Shown here one piece after another: positions 22,881 through 35,147 of a stretch of 64,000 nucleotides of DNA. The stretch is from Haberlea rhodopensis (lineage: Eukaryota; Streptophyta; Magnoliopsida; Lamiales; Gesneriaceae). The DNA is taken from contig CAJQUN010000035.1 of NCBI GenBank assembly GCA_907163345.1, forward strand, positions 3,407,973 to 3,471,972, in the 5' to 3' direction. The translations under genes and the position numbers were made by a program. The notes beneath the pieces were generated by a model. It searched no databases and was not told where the DNA came from. It saw only the letters and a list, made by a program, of their open reading frames with translations. The stretch's first letter is position 1. The number at the start of each line of letters is the position of its first letter.

Positions 22881-24460
22881 TTGAGTCGAAAAGTACATCA
22901 TACGGCTGATGAGATGATTCATTTATCAGCGTTGATGACTTCTTGTTGCACTTTGGGTTATGATTTTGATGTGGAAACAGTGTCAGTACGGGTATCAACA
23001 TTATTGGTTGAACCTGACATTTTTGACAAAATCAGAAAGGCACAAATGACTGATGATGAGGTACAACATTGGAAAGAAATGATAAGTCAAGGACAAACAT
23101 CGCAGTTTGTACTTGCAAATGATGGAATTCTGAAATACAGGACTTGTTGGGTAGTACCTGCGATATTAGGACTACGCCAAGAACTACTACAACGTGCTCA
23201 TTGTAGTAGATACAGTATACATCCTGGAGGAAAGAAAATGTATCATGATTTACGTACCCAATTTTGGTGGAAACGTATGAAACAAGATGTGTTGAGCTTT
23301 GTGAAACGGTGTTTGATCTGTCAACAAGTGAAAGCGGAAAGACAGAAACCAGGAGGTGAATTACACAGTTTGGAAATTCCTCAGTGGAAATGGGAACATA
23401 TAACGATGGATTTTGTGACTCGATTGCCACGAACGTCTTCTGGTTGCGATGCTATTTGGGTGATCGTTGACCGACTCACCAAAGTATCTCATTTTGTGCC
23501 ATATTGTATGACATTTACATATCTGAGAATGTCACAGTTGTACATTCAACATGTAGTGAGACTACATGGTATACCAGTTTCCATTGTATCGGATAGGGAT
23601 CCGAGAGTTACTTCTCATTTTTGGGAAGGGTTACAGACAGCGTTGGGAACTGAAGTGCGGTTGAGTACAGCATATCATCCTCAGACAGATGGACAAACAG
23701 AGCGTACGATACAGACACTTGAGGATATGTTGCGTGCCTCTGTATTAGAGTTTGATAACTCGTGGCAAGAGTCATTGCCATTAGTGGAATTTTCATATAA
23801 CAACAGTTATCAGTCTAGTATACAGATGTCACCATTTGAAGCTTTGTATGGGCGACGATGTAGATCGTCATTGTATTGGGATGATGTGGATCAGTCTTTC
23901 TTACATGGACCGGATATGATTCATGAAATGGAAGAAAAAGTAAAGTTAATTCGATTGAAACTTAAAGCTGCTCAGGACAGACAGACTGCTTATGCCAATA
24001 AGCGACGTAGACCACTTGAATTTCAAGTTGGTGACCGTGTGTTCTTGAAAATCTCACCTTTTAAAGGTGTAGTACGGTTTGGTAAGCGTGGAAAATTGTC
24101 TCCACGATACGTTGGTCCGTATGAGGTATTGCAACGTATTGGTACGTTGGCATATCGATTGGCACTACCACCGGCCTTGAGTAGTATTCATGATGTCTTT
24201 CATGTTTCACTGTTGAGGAAGTATGAACCAGATCCGAGTCATGTATTACAGTTACCTGATGTACAGTTGGATACAGATATGTCGTATGAGGAACGACCGG
24301 TTGTGATCTTGGATCGAGCTGAACGCAGGTTGCGTAATAAAGTGATTCCTATGGTTTAAGGTACAGTGGGACAGACGGGGTGTCGAAGAGGCAACGTGGG
24401 AGACGGAGCAGCATATGATGCAACGGTATCCATATTTGTTTTCTGGTATGTTGATATGTT
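22881..24460 (+). pseudogene. Gypsy integrase and chromodomain
   Basis: The open frame 22881-24359 has the HHCC zinc domain (H..H in the SIHPGGKKMYHDL region, C in KRCLICQQVK), the DDE core (MDFVTRL, SDRDPR, TERTIQTLEDML), the GPY/F block (LSPRYVGPYEVLQRIG..YRLALP) and HDVFHVSLLRKY. It ends in a chromodomain-like segment (SYEERPVVILDRAERRLRNK). A one-base insertion near 24357 creates a stop, and the chromodomain continues in the next frame (EEATWETE ... RYPYLF) to about 24444. Chromodomains steer integration toward marked chromatin. Confidence 0.9.
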
Positions 24461-24555
24461 ATTTATACATGTTTCTTATGTTACATATATCATATATGTT
24501 ATTATGTGAAGCATGTATTATGTTTGTATATGCAATTTCGAGGACGAAATTCAAT

Positions 24556-24569
24556 AAGTGGGGGAGAAT
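24556..24569 (+). other. Polypurine tract of the Gypsy element
   Basis: AAGTGGGGGAGAAT directly precedes the 3' LTR start at 24570. Confidence 0.88.
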
Positions 24570-26510
24570 TGTAATGCCTCGATTTGTTTTATACGCATAT
24601 GATGTGATTATGGTGTAATTATATCAAATGGCGGTATGATAATGGGGGTTCGGGTGGAACCAAGAATGAATTAATACATGTATGAAATGATATATGGCAA
24701 GGAATGAAACATGGTGTACAATGATTTGAATAGTAACATATCAAGCAACATTAACTAGTAGGCATTTGAATATGCATGTGAATTTAATTTGAATTGGAGT
24801 TGCATTTGAATTTGGATTTCATCTTCATGTACATGTTACTTAACATGTCATTAACTCCAAATGACATGATATCAAGTGATTTAGGGAGCTAATGACCTTA
24901 TATCAAGTGAGTTAGGGAGGAGAATCACATAGTTTCTCATCTTTCACCTACCAAAACACTACACAAGCTCCTCTCCATCTCTTTCAAGTTCTTTTTGGTT
25001 TGAGCTTGGGATTCACTTGTGAATTGAGCTAGGAAGTTGTGTGAAGTGAAATTGTACAATCTTGGTAAGGAATTTATGCTTTTAAGATTGATTTGTGTAG
25101 TGGTGTAGGAGTTATGTGAAATGAAATCCAAAACTATGCAAGCTTAGAATCATAACATGTTTATATGCCAAGAATTGGATTCTAATATGGTGGAAACATG
25201 TTGTTATGTTATTAGAGAGTGCATGAAACTTGTTTACATGTTGAATTTCGAGTTATAGGAGAAGAGCTAGGAAGATAAGCTCAAAATCGCCATGTTTTTC
25301 AAGAAAACAGAGTAGGCGATCGATCGCGACGTATGAGGCAATCGATCGCCTGTGGCTAAACATGAGTGTGGCGGTGCATTGAGCGATCGATCGCTTCATG
25401 TGGCAATCGATCGCCTTGAGGCAGTATGTTTTCCAAAGGGGAGGCGACCGATCGCGTGAAAGTAAGAGATCATCGCCTAGGACCAAAACTTTAGGCGATC
25501 GATCGCCTCAAAACATGAGATCGATCGCCAGGTCCAGAATTGGAAAAATGTTATATTTTATAGAATTTGATTTTAATGCCTATGATAACATGATATATTG
25601 TTGGCATTGTTGTAGCATCATCTCAAGGGACGGGACAACGAGGTAATTAGCCAGTGACGCCTAATTTAAATCGTTTGTGTCGCAGTACAGGTACGTGTTG
25701 ACGTACGGAGTATATATATTATGTGATGATGATGTTATGGTTTTGATATCATATGATTTATGTTAGCTTTGTGTCATATGATTGGTAGTATCATATGCAT
25801 GTACATACATGGATTTCATATGATTGGGATGGATGCCTTGATAGATATGTGTATATGTTTTGGTAAGATCATTGCCTTGATAGATATGCCAGGTTTGGTA
25901 TATGCTTTGGCTGGGATCGTTGCCACGATAGATATACTACATATGCTTTGGCTTGAGAGATATACGCCTGGTTTGGGTATATGCTCTGGCTATTATCACA
26001 GATGAGTACGGTACTATGATATGTGCTGCTAATATGAAGATGTGATGTGGTTCCACTGACATATTGAGCTGAATAGGCATATCATATTGGGCTCGTGATA
26101 ATAGGGTGCTTGATGAGACATGTCATGACATAGTTGCATTTGTTGATGCATGAGACAGAGCATTCACATTGGATATGATTATTATTGCTTTATCATTGAT
26201 ATTGTGTTTTGATATCGCACTGAGATAGTTGTTTATCTATACTCACTTTGTGTGAATGTTTCTGTAGGGACTCATAGATGTGGGAGGACGGGATGTGAGT
26301 CATTTTCCGTTGCGAGCTGAACCACTGCCTAGGAGTTATCTTGTAGTAGGTTGTTGTTTGTACCTATGATGTGTAGTGGATAGGTTTATATAAACCCTGT
26401 AACAACTTAACTAGTACGATACTCTTAATTAGTGCTTGTTATTACTTAATTCAGACTCACATATGTATGTTAACATGATACATAATGGATTAAGTAACGG
26501 GGACCCCACA
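24570..26510 (+). repeat. 3' LTR of the Gypsy element
   Basis: 1941 bp, nearly identical to 17795-19731; visible differences are a few substitutions and a short insertion near 24643. It contains the second copy of the GATCGATCGC array at 25315-25529. Confidence 0.95.
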
Positions 26511-26515
26511 CATAA

Positions 26516-28478
26516 TCTGCACCAAAATTGAAATAAAGTTCAATGTTACGTAAATCCAAAAATACCATAAAACAGCAAATAAAATTGAAACAAAACGTCG
26601 GTTTTCCATGGAGAAGAATGACATTTGGCAAAATGAAAAGGAGTCGCCGCCGCCTCCATCACAACAGCGCCACCGCTCCATACTCGTCGCCTAACCACCA
26701 TTGCTGATTTTCCAGAACACGCGACAATCACCAACTCTCACGACGAGGAACATATAATTCAACTGTTACAAATTGGTGTTTAGAACAAGGGTGTTTTAGG
26801 AATAGCAAATGACTAATTAGATTATGGGTTCATAAAAATTGACTTAGTTGAAAGAAGATTCTTACAATATGTATTTAGTTGAAAAGAAAATATTTTGCTA
26901 GATTTAATTGAAACAAGTTTTGAAAAGTGATACATATGTGTAATTTCCTCTAATTTTATTACTTAATGCATTTAGTGAGGTTATTACTTTAGTCTATTGG
27001 CCCAAGTCGGTACAAAAAGAAATGATTATATAAACGATGTTATTACTTTATCGAACATTCATTTATCGAGGTTTAACTGTAATACACTTTCTACATTTCA
27101 TTTTCATTTTTAAATTTAAGTTAGGTATGAAAGAATAAACTTTTAATTAAGCAATTATCTCGTATAAATTGCAACTCTAACGAGTTAACAGTAAACATCA
27201 TTAGACGACATTATTTAAATAGGTATTCGCAAACAAGATAATGAATTATGTAGTTGTGTATGTCGACCATAAATACATTGTGTACTGATCATTGAATCGA
27301 ATAAAAATTATTTTTTAGATTTTCTATTGGACTTAGAATTAAGATAACATATCATACATTTGTTTCTAAATTCAAAAAATTCATTAAGGATAGTAAATAT
27401 TCTAATAATTTTAAAATTTTGAAAAATTGAAAAACACGAGTTGTAACAGTAATATGAATTAGAAATCTATTGATTAAGTTTCAAAGCATTTTTATTGAAG
27501 GAAATAAGAGATAAATTGGTCCATTTTTTAAAATACCAAAATAGTTGCTTTAACTTTGCCAAGTTGGATAATATAGTTTATATAGTATGTAGTGATCCAG
27601 CAAAATATAAAAACAAAATCTGCACAGATTTAAAAAAAGAAAAAAAAAACTGAGGTCGCGAACTCAGTATAAAAACATGTGCAAATCATGTGTCATTTCC
27701 GTCTAAATCTAAAGTGTGAATAACGTTGAGCTTGACTCATCAAGGGAAAGTTTAAAAACACTAGGAACTAAATCGGATCTATGAAAACAATAGGGATTAA
27801 ACCGAAAATCGACGCAAACTTCAGAGACCATTTAATGTATTAAACCATTTTTATCTGAAACATGTGCAAGACATTAGACGTGCCACTACCGTCCGAAGTT
27901 AAAGTGGGAACTAACAGTTTGTTCATGAAAACAATAGGAACTAAAAACAAAGAATTAACGCAAACGTTAAGACAATTTAATGTATTATCCCTTGAAAATT
28001 AGTGGACAAATAACAAGAATTCAAAATGATTGTCCATACAGAAGAATGGTCAGCAACTACAAGACCAGTTTAAAATTAACCCTGTCGACCGTTCTTAAGC
28101 TAAAACCAAGCATCAAACCTGACGAGAATGTACGCCTCTGACACAAAATATAGCTATACCATCTCGCAGATGCCCTCTAAGAGCCTTCATGTTCCACACG
28201 AAAACACGCTTCGGGTCAGGTTCATCAAACCAAACACCGGTAGTAATGCCCAAAATAAGTCGGCACACTTAAAAGTAGATGTTAGGTCCCACGGCTTCGT
28301 GACAATTATCAGTAATTCAAGGCTGGTTGAAGATTGTCGTAGCAGTATGAGCTTTGCATGGGCTAGAATCCGTGCCTGGTTCTCGCTTTCCAAATAATTA
28401 CATGAACTGACTACATAGATTACCACAGCTTCCCTTTTTTTACCCAATAAAATTAAACATCCAGGAGATAGCCGAAGC
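26516..28478. other. Intergenic and 3' flank of the J-protein gene
   Basis: AT-rich DNA without a supported gene. The part next to 28478 (about 28080-28478) is less AT-rich and probably includes the 3' UTR of the minus-strand J-protein gene. Confidence 0.45.
27680..27990. repeat. Two diverged copies of a ~150-bp dispersed repeat
   Basis: Blocks 27680-27846 and 27858-27990 share the series ACATGTGCAA, a ...CCGTC... segment, ATGAAAACAATAGG and GACGCAAAC/AACGCAAAC followed by TTTAATGTATTA. The pattern resembles a common plant transposon-derived phrase; no termini can be defined. Confidence 0.5.
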
Positions 28479-30818
28479 TTAGAAATCTTCATCGTCGATT
28501 TCCACCAAGTCCACAAACTCTTTTGGAGCACTTGTACCCTCGGCTATCACAGATTTACCCTTTTTTAGCTCATTCTGCTCGCCATCACTTCCTGTTTTCA
28601 ATGTTTCGGATCTCATATCTGCTTTGCCCGGGTAATACAAATCGTCAGGATTCAGAGGTAGGGAAGCAGGATCGAGTTCAAAAGAACCTTCTGGCACACC
28701 CTCTCTTTCGTTACCTTTCATTTTCAAACAGGGAACACGATGAGAAAATTTATAAAGTTCATCAGGCCCTATCAAAAACGAGTCAGACTCGCTTTCGCTA
28801 GTTCTTCGAAAAAGGCTAGCAAAACCTGATATTTTGTCCAAGTAAATAACTTTTATGCCAGCACCTGCAACAAAATCTGAGAGCACCTCAACAATCTCGT
28901 ATTTGAACTGGCGATTGTTTGGGTTGGAACTCGGTCTCAAATTCCTGTTACTGAAAAGAGCCCAAGTTTCCCCCTCTCTTGGATAAATGATAAAAGAAGC
29001 TCTTCTTGGCCCTTTCTCATTTTCCATTTGATGTGAAAATGAAAGGAGGCGTGAAGTGCTTTCAGTTTTGCCCAACTTAAAGCAGCCACAAGAAATGGGC
29101 AGCTTCTTATCCATACATTTCTTCCTAGCTTCATTTTTGGTGTCAGCTTCAAGCCACGTATAGTACAATTTAAACTTCAACGGAGATCTATAAACCATCT
29201 TCACCTTGGCATAGAACCTGGGCATGCTATCAACGTCATCATAACAAGCCCATATTTGATCAACGTTAAAACTTTTTTCATCTCTATCATCATCAAAATT
29301 ACGAAACTCTGTATCAGGACAGTGATAAACTCCCACATCTGAATTATCACTAGAATATGAATCTTGGCTAGAATCACTTTCTATTTCAACAGTATCACCA
29401 CCACATTCTCCCCTCTCCCTAACTTCATCATGGTCAGCACCATTGTCTTGGAAGTTTCTTTCAGGATGGACAGTTCCTATTTGCTTGCCTTCTGACTTCG
29501 AGTAATCAGCATCGGTAGGACAACTATTTTGAACTCCGTGAGTGGAACCGTCACCACCAAAAACTTCCTTATGTTCCTTTTCAATATCTTTTCGCAATTT
29601 CCTTGCTTGCGTTCCCTCTGTAGGGAAAGGAAAATCATCATCGCTTTCATCATATACCACGTGCTGTCTTTTCCGAGTTGATCTCCGAGGGAAATGGACA
29701 CCATCAGGTCCAGAATTAGTCTCAAACTTTGAGTTATTAAAATTTTCCCCACTGAACGCATCTTCAATGTCAGATTCACTCGAGATATCAAAACTTTCAC
29801 TGGATTCCACTACCTGCTTCCGGCCCCTAGTCCCACCTTTTCTTTTGAGATCTTTTGATTCTCTAGTAACTGCATCCCCATTGGAGGTTCCAACTGTCCG
29901 GGCATCTCCAGAACCATTTCCTGTCTGAATTCCTTTTTCTGGTTGAACCGTTTTCCTGCGGGCATTGCTCCGTGAGTCAATATGTACTGACGAAAATCCT
30001 TTTTCATTTTGAACACCCACTTTAAAATCACCCTGAGCAGGAACTCCCTTTTCTTGAAAAGCAGCAGTTTGATTCGAGCTGGGTTTTGAAGTAGTAGGTT
30101 GAACGCTATTGGGTCCCCACTGGGATCCTATGGGAATACCTTGAGAACTTAGTTCACACGCCTTGAAATTCTTTGAGCATCTCTGGCAGCGAAGATATTT
30201 GTTCACAAATTCTCTTGGGTAGTTGTATCTAAAACTGCAAAAAGGACATGATGTCCAGAAACTTTCCTGCGAGAAAGTGGAGCTTGACCCTGCTGCTTTA
30301 TGTAGATTCAGGCTGATGAAACCATTATAAACACTGTTCTGAGCTCCGTGTATGTTGTTAAATTGAAAATTTTTATTTATGTGGTGTGTAGGGGGATGTA
30401 CTGGCGCAGATCTAGCCAAAGCTCTGATCTTACTGTCGTACAAAGACTTCTTTGCGGGTTCTGAAAGCACTGCATTGGCTTCAGAAATCAACTTAAAAGC
30501 AGCCTCAGCACCAGGGAATCGATTCTTATCAGGATGAAGAAAAAGAGCAAGCCGCCGGTATTGTTTCTTGACAGTCAACTCATCAGCCAACCGTTCAACT
30601 TGGAGGATATCATACCAGTCCTTTTCAGATCCCAAAATCCTTTTTAGAGATGAACAGTGAACATCACAGATGGTTAGCAGCTGAGAAATATTCTCAATTT
30701 CGGGGTAAATACTTTGCGCCTTGTTAGCAATTTTTCGAGCCCCATCAAAGTCATTTTTTTCCATCTTCTTCTCAGCAATCTCCATGGCCCGGATGGCCTC
30801 ATCTTTGTTGCATTCCAT
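28479..30818 (-). CDS. J-domain protein with zinc ribbon and DUF3444
   Basis: A 779-residue protein in one exon; the ATG at 30816-30818 starts the conserved MECNKDEAIRAMEIAEKKM helix typical of this plant family. Residues 1-60 form the N-terminal helical region. The J domain is about 66-130 with HPD at 95-97, the motif that stimulates Hsp70 ATPase. A zinc ribbon follows with Cys191, Cys194, Cys211 and Cys214. The middle (about 225-520) is low in order and rich in charged and serine residues, with basic stretches (RKLRK, RRSTRKR) that could be nuclear signals. DUF3444 spans about 525-735 (FNVDQIWACYDDVDSMPRFYAKV to the SHRVPCLKM block). The usual length for this family is about 700-800, so it looks complete. 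It is probably a nuclear or cytosolic Hsp70 co-chaperone; the precise client is unknown. Confidence 0.93.
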   Translation of the reverse strand: MECNKDEAIRAMEIAEKKMEKNDFDGARKIANKAQSIYPEIENISQLLTICDVHCSSLKRILGSEKDWYDILQVERLADELTVKKQYRRLALFLHPDKNRFPGAEAAFKLISEANAVLSEPAKKSLYDSKIRALARSAPVHPPTHHINKNFQFNNIHGAQNSVYNGFISLNLHKAAGSSSTFSQESFWTSCPFCSFRYNYPREFVNKYLRCQRCSKNFKACELSSQGIPIGSQWGPNSVQPTTSKPSSNQTAAFQEKGVPAQGDFKVGVQNEKGFSSVHIDSRSNARRKTVQPEKGIQTGNGSGDARTVGTSNGDAVTRESKDLKRKGGTRGRKQVVESSESFDISSESDIEDAFSGENFNNSKFETNSGPDGVHFPRRSTRKRQHVVYDESDDDFPFPTEGTQARKLRKDIEKEHKEVFGGDGSTHGVQNSCPTDADYSKSEGKQIGTVHPERNFQDNGADHDEVRERGECGGDTVEIESDSSQDSYSSDNSDVGVYHCPDTEFRNFDDDRDEKSFNVDQIWACYDDVDSMPRFYAKVKMVYRSPLKFKLYYTWLEADTKNEARKKCMDKKLPISCGCFKLGKTESTSRLLSFSHQMENEKGPRRASFIIYPREGETWALFSNRNLRPSSNPNNRQFKYEIVEVLSDFVAGAGIKVIYLDKISGFASLFRRTSESESDSFLIGPDELYKFSHRVPCLKMKGNEREGVPEGSFELDPASLPLNPDDLYYPGKADMRSETLKTGSDGEQNELKKGKSVIAEGTSAPKEFVDLVEIDDEDF

Positions 30819-30852
30819 TGCTCTATGGTGGCAATAGAAATGTCAAATGATC

Positions 30853-31490
30853 CTGTCAAAAAGTCAATCGAACTAGCAAAAGGTTAGATTATCCTCTTGC
30901 TAAAACATGAAACCCATGATCTTCCCTTCAGAGACCAAACATGTTCAAGCAATAGACATAGGCTAAAGAGTAGAATGCTATGGTCAATACAAGAGGGAAA
31001 AATGGACAGATGCTCATAAGGTGTTTAAAGCTGCTTTGTAAAATATAACTTGCAAAGCAACACAGTGCACTCAAACTTGACAGTTACAAGCTTTCTCCAA
31101 GATATTAGTTAAGATCACAGATACATCAAAATCTAAAGCTTCGGAGCAATCACAAAACATAAACAACAAAGCATACGAATACCAACAACATATAACAATA
31201 TAAGAGTCGAGCACTCCAACAATCTCCATCTTGCAATTTTATATTAACGAGACATCTGAGATGCACTGGATAAATAACATATAGTGTAGAGAAATGTCAT
31301 TTAAAAAAAAAGAGCCAAAAAACCACGGAATATAATAATCAGAGAACCCTAAAGGTGAGCAACCCGCAACTCAAACCGCGAACCCCATGGACAAGCAGCA
31401 AATAGTAAAATTAGCAACTTAACCCACACACGTAAATGAAATGCAAACATATACAAATCAAATTACGTACATGCAGATAGACATACGCAC
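30853..31490 (-). other. Probable 5' UTR intron of the J-protein gene
   Basis: On the minus strand a donor GTGCGT follows CTTCGCAAG at 31490 and an acceptor TTTTTGACAG ends at 30853, 35 bases before the ATG. This gives a 638-bp intron within the 5' leader. Leader introns are common in this J-protein group. No transcript data are available. Confidence 0.55.
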
Positions 31491-31770
31491 CTTGCGAAGA
31501 TTCAGGGAAGGGGATGTAAGAACAGTAACACTTCAAATGTATCGGGATAGAAGAATTTTTTAAGTCATTGGAAGAATTTTGCTGCAAAAGAGAGGGAATA
31601 AAAAGGAGGGAAACATGTTATTTTTGTGGGAAAGTGTAGAAAGGACGAAGGGACCCCGAATTCTTCTGAAATTTCAATTGCCCCAAATTTGTGTGTTTTC
31701 ACAAGCAAGGAAGAAACAGGATTTTCGTGATCTTCGATGAACATATATTAGTGTTGCAACAATGTACTAT
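31491..31770 (-). promoter_or_regulatory. First (non-coding) exon and promoter area of the J-protein gene
   Basis: The block directly upstream (on the minus strand) of the proposed leader intron should hold the transcription start. The sequence is A/G-rich on the plus strand, hence pyrimidine-rich in the transcript, as in many plant leaders. No unique TATA box is assigned. Confidence 0.35.
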
Positions 31771-32035
31771 ACATCATAATTTGGCTTGGTCCTAAATTCA
31801 ATTGTATTGGGCTGGCCCAATGGGCCCATCTGTTTTCGGAATTGAGAAAATTACAAAAAGGTAACAAATATAAAACAATAATTCAACTAAATCAGAAAAA
31901 AAAATCAACATAAAATTAAATCTAAACCAGAAAATGCTAGACTTTTAATATGACAATCTGAATGTCAATATTATCATTATGATATTGTCATTGTGAAATT
32001 TGATAAAAATATTCTTGCAGATTTCTTAACACGAG

Positions 32036-33081
32036 ATGGAGGGTCACGTTGCTAATGATACCCTCAAGAGGCTGAGGCATCTCAGGGAAAATCTGGGGAT
32101 CCTTGAGCTAGATTTTGGGACTATTTGTCTCAATACAGATGCCAATGGACACCTTCAACGAGTAGATCATGAATTAGTTTCTGGTCATATACAAGCATGC
32201 TTTCAGGCAAAGAACGATTGTTTGAGATCTTGAAAGGGTCTATCCTCCAGGCCGCATCTCCAACGGAGCAAAAATGAGTGTTTAGAGAAAATTGGCTCAT
32301 CTAACCCGGAGGCAAGAGATTCACATGCCTATGTCATAGTTGTTGCAGATGATGCATTCCTTGAGTATTTACACGTTGTAGCAAATGTTGAAGGTCGGGA
32401 GAAACTGCTTGAACCTTCAATTCAACCCAACATCTATGAGGTAAAAGATGGAGAGTTGAATCTTAAGCCAATGACTGGCAATTCTAGGGTTCAAACTAAC
32501 GACGATTTAGTTTCTTCTTATATGCAGGAATATCAGCGCACTTGGGAGAAACTAATAAACATACGAGGTTTCATCCAGCTTTATCTCAAGTTTCAAATTA
32601 TCCAACTGGATCATTGAAGCAGTTCACGAGACTTGGGCAAATAATCCACATTTGTCCAGATGCGATATTTTGGAATTGTTTCATTAGTGCGGCTCCTGAA
32701 CCAACAAAGAAATGCTTCATGGAAGCTTTTCATTTCATCAACCTCATATGACCAGACGAAAATGCTTTGAAAAATATCAAAATAGCGTTACCAGATGACG
32801 CACCAGTATTAGTTTGGGCAATCACGGAAGCTGAAGCTTCAACCATACGAGCGTGGGGACTTTGGGTTTATCTAACTGAAATGGACAAAATCAAATACTC
32901 ATTCAAGTTCTTTCAGAATTCAGTCAATGGGACATTCTTGTTGTATTCCATGGCAGCAACAACCACAGGATTTGCTGAAGAACTCTTCGAAACAAAAAGA
33001 ATGATTCTTTGGGGAAACAAGATTCCGACAGGCAAAGAATCTTATCGAAAATTCTGCAACATTGCGCATATTGACCGATGA
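32036..33081 (+). pseudogene. Decayed reading frame, possible endogenous pararetrovirus relic
   Basis: Consecutive open stretches cover this interval: 32036-32233, a frame without a start codon at about 32290-32617, 32542-32751, and 32767-33081 (same frame as the previous one, split by one stop). Together they look like one gene of at least 350 codons broken by a stop and indels. I do not recognise a domain with certainty. A compact promoter with TATATAAGG and a leader follows within 400 bases, which is the order of the last gene and the 35S-type promoter in some Caulimoviridae. That is the reason for the suggestion; an unrelated host pseudogene is equally possible. Confidence 0.3.
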
Positions 33082-33482
33082 AAAGATCGTATCTGTCAGG
33101 CGTGCCCGGAGCAGAAAGAACCAGAATTCGCGAAAAGATTTTGGTCCAAACCCGACAGAGCAGTTGCAAGAAATGACAAAGGACCTGCTGACAAGAGAGC
33201 TCGGGGACCACACAAACCAATAATGTAAAGATTCTCTGACAAAAGAAGACGTGTGTACCATTAAAGTTAGTGCGATTACTATTCAACGTACTCAGGCACA
33301 ATAATGGCGCACTCACAAGAAAAAGATATGTGTAAAAGGACAAAAGGTACCAGCACTCACGAGAAAACTATGGCACACTCAGACAAAATGTGTCAGACCA
33401 CGATAAAGTCAAAGGGGCACTCACGTGCGCACTAAACAGAATTCAAGATTTGAAATCCGTATTTGAAGTCCGGATTCATGCC

Positions 33483-33491
33483 TATATAAGG
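33483..33491 (+). promoter_or_regulatory. Isolated strong TATA box (TATATAAGG)
   Basis: CCTATATAAGGCCACTCATT resembles pararetroviral full-length-transcript promoters in the TATA box and the bases after it. Upstream, GCACTCAC-type motifs recur (about 33309, 33353, 33415). A C/T-rich leader-like stretch follows. No host gene starts here. Confidence 0.4.
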
Positions 33492-34457
33492 CCACTCATT
33501 CAGAAATCAGAGGGTATCGACCATTCCCTCTGTTTTCTTACAAATAAGTTTTGTATTCTTGAGGCTGTGGAAACTATCCAAGCTTGGTAATTTTTCTATT
33601 ATTGTAATTTTTCTGGTTTATAATTCAGTTTGTCTTATGTATTTCAAGTCAAGCCTCATTATATGAGAGACTAAACAAGTTAGTCTTTTCCTAGAAGGAG
33701 ACATATTAATGTAATAAATATTATAAATATTTTCAGAATACAAGAAATGTTGCTGCACATCTATCTCCCATATTTCTTTAAATTTTTATTATATCTGATT
33801 ATACTCTACGCCCTAAGGTAGGAAAGAAATTAGGGATGTGTTGCCAACTGTTGAAGGAATCATTGCAGTAACCATCAGTTGCGATCGTGTGGTTGATGAT
33901 AAGGAGCCACCGTAAAATTTGGTGGGATACCTGACAGTAGTCCGGTCGAAAAGTATGGATCTGATTATCAAGTGTTTATTGTAATACGGAAGCATGATGG
34001 ACCTGATATTATGTTAGGCAAATTCTTAATAACAATATAATGGTCTTAAAAAAGAAGAAAGGAGTTAAAAGACAATAGTAGGGAGGAATCTTTTTAAAAT
34101 TATTGCTAGGGACCAAACACAAAAAGTAGGAGTAGGGATTTTAGCATAAGTCGTCCTAAAAACAAGGCCAAAGTCTCGTGATCATTCTCTTTATTATTAA
34201 TTTTTTTTTTTTTTACTTTTTTAGATATTCTTTTTAAATTTTGGTCGAAAACTATATTGATGTATGAAAATCTATATTGCAACATAATATCATATATCCC
34301 GTAATATCATCATTAATAGTAAATATATTTTAAATATTTTGAATAATAAAGCCAAATTTTACAAAGAATTTAACTCATGTGGCTCATAAATTAAATCATA
34401 TTTAAACGACATAGTCACCATTTTTAATAAATAAATATTTCGCTTGTATATAGACAA

Positions 34458-34506
34458 AAGATATATATATACATATACATATACATATATACATATACAT
34501 ATATAT
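34458..34506. repeat. (ATATAC)n microsatellite
   Basis: A simple repeat of ATATAT and ACATAT units, about 48 bases long. Confidence 0.85.
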
Positions 34507-35147
34507 TAGGACAGTACTTTGTAATATCAAGTTATTTCCCCACTATTCATTCAAACAAATATAAATAATGAATAATTTACATCATATATTATACTAAGAA
34601 AACTCTATTTAAAAATATTTTTTAAAGATAATAGAATCCGAATATTCTTTTTTAATTTTTAAAAATGGTCATCTAGTACCTGAGCTTGTCGGGTTATAGT
34701 GGGGATTATTTGTCCCTACCCGATTAAAAATATCTAAATCGGATAAAATCCAACTAACAACCATCACCGATTGTTATTGTTCAAGGACGACTAACACTTA
34801 AAATGCCAAAATATACCTACATATAACATGACATATTTATTGGAAATGATGGAGGTATAAACGAAAAAAATTAATGTAAGATGATGTGATCTCATATTTT
34901 TACTATTCAATATTGAAAGTGTAATAAAATAAATAAATAAGATATCATGATTTTTTACGTGAAAAATCCTCCAAAACAAAGGAAAAATCATAGGATCTAA
35001 CATTTCCCCTATAATTATTGATGATGTACAATGTGTTTTGTACAAAAAAATGAGTAAAATAAATCAAAGGAAAAAATGGATTCCCTCTTGTTGAAGGGAT
35101 TCCCTTTTTAAAGAAAGTCTTCAAAACCCCTCCGATGATCATGCTCC

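Larger units (their letters stand above)
17795..26510 (+). mobile_element. Gypsy element with chromodomain (Tekay/Del-like), full-length but broken
   Basis: Direct LTRs start TGTAATGCCTCG and end GGGGACCCCACA, and a perfect target duplication CATAA lies at 17790-17794 and 26511-26515. Order inside: PBS, gag, protease, RT, RNase H, integrase, chromodomain, PPT. RT before integrase defines Gypsy, and the C-terminal chromodomain-like block places it among chromoviruses. The near-2-kb LTRs and the SYEERPV..ILDR motif fit the Tekay/Del lineage (inference). At least six small lesions break the frame. Confidence 0.95.
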
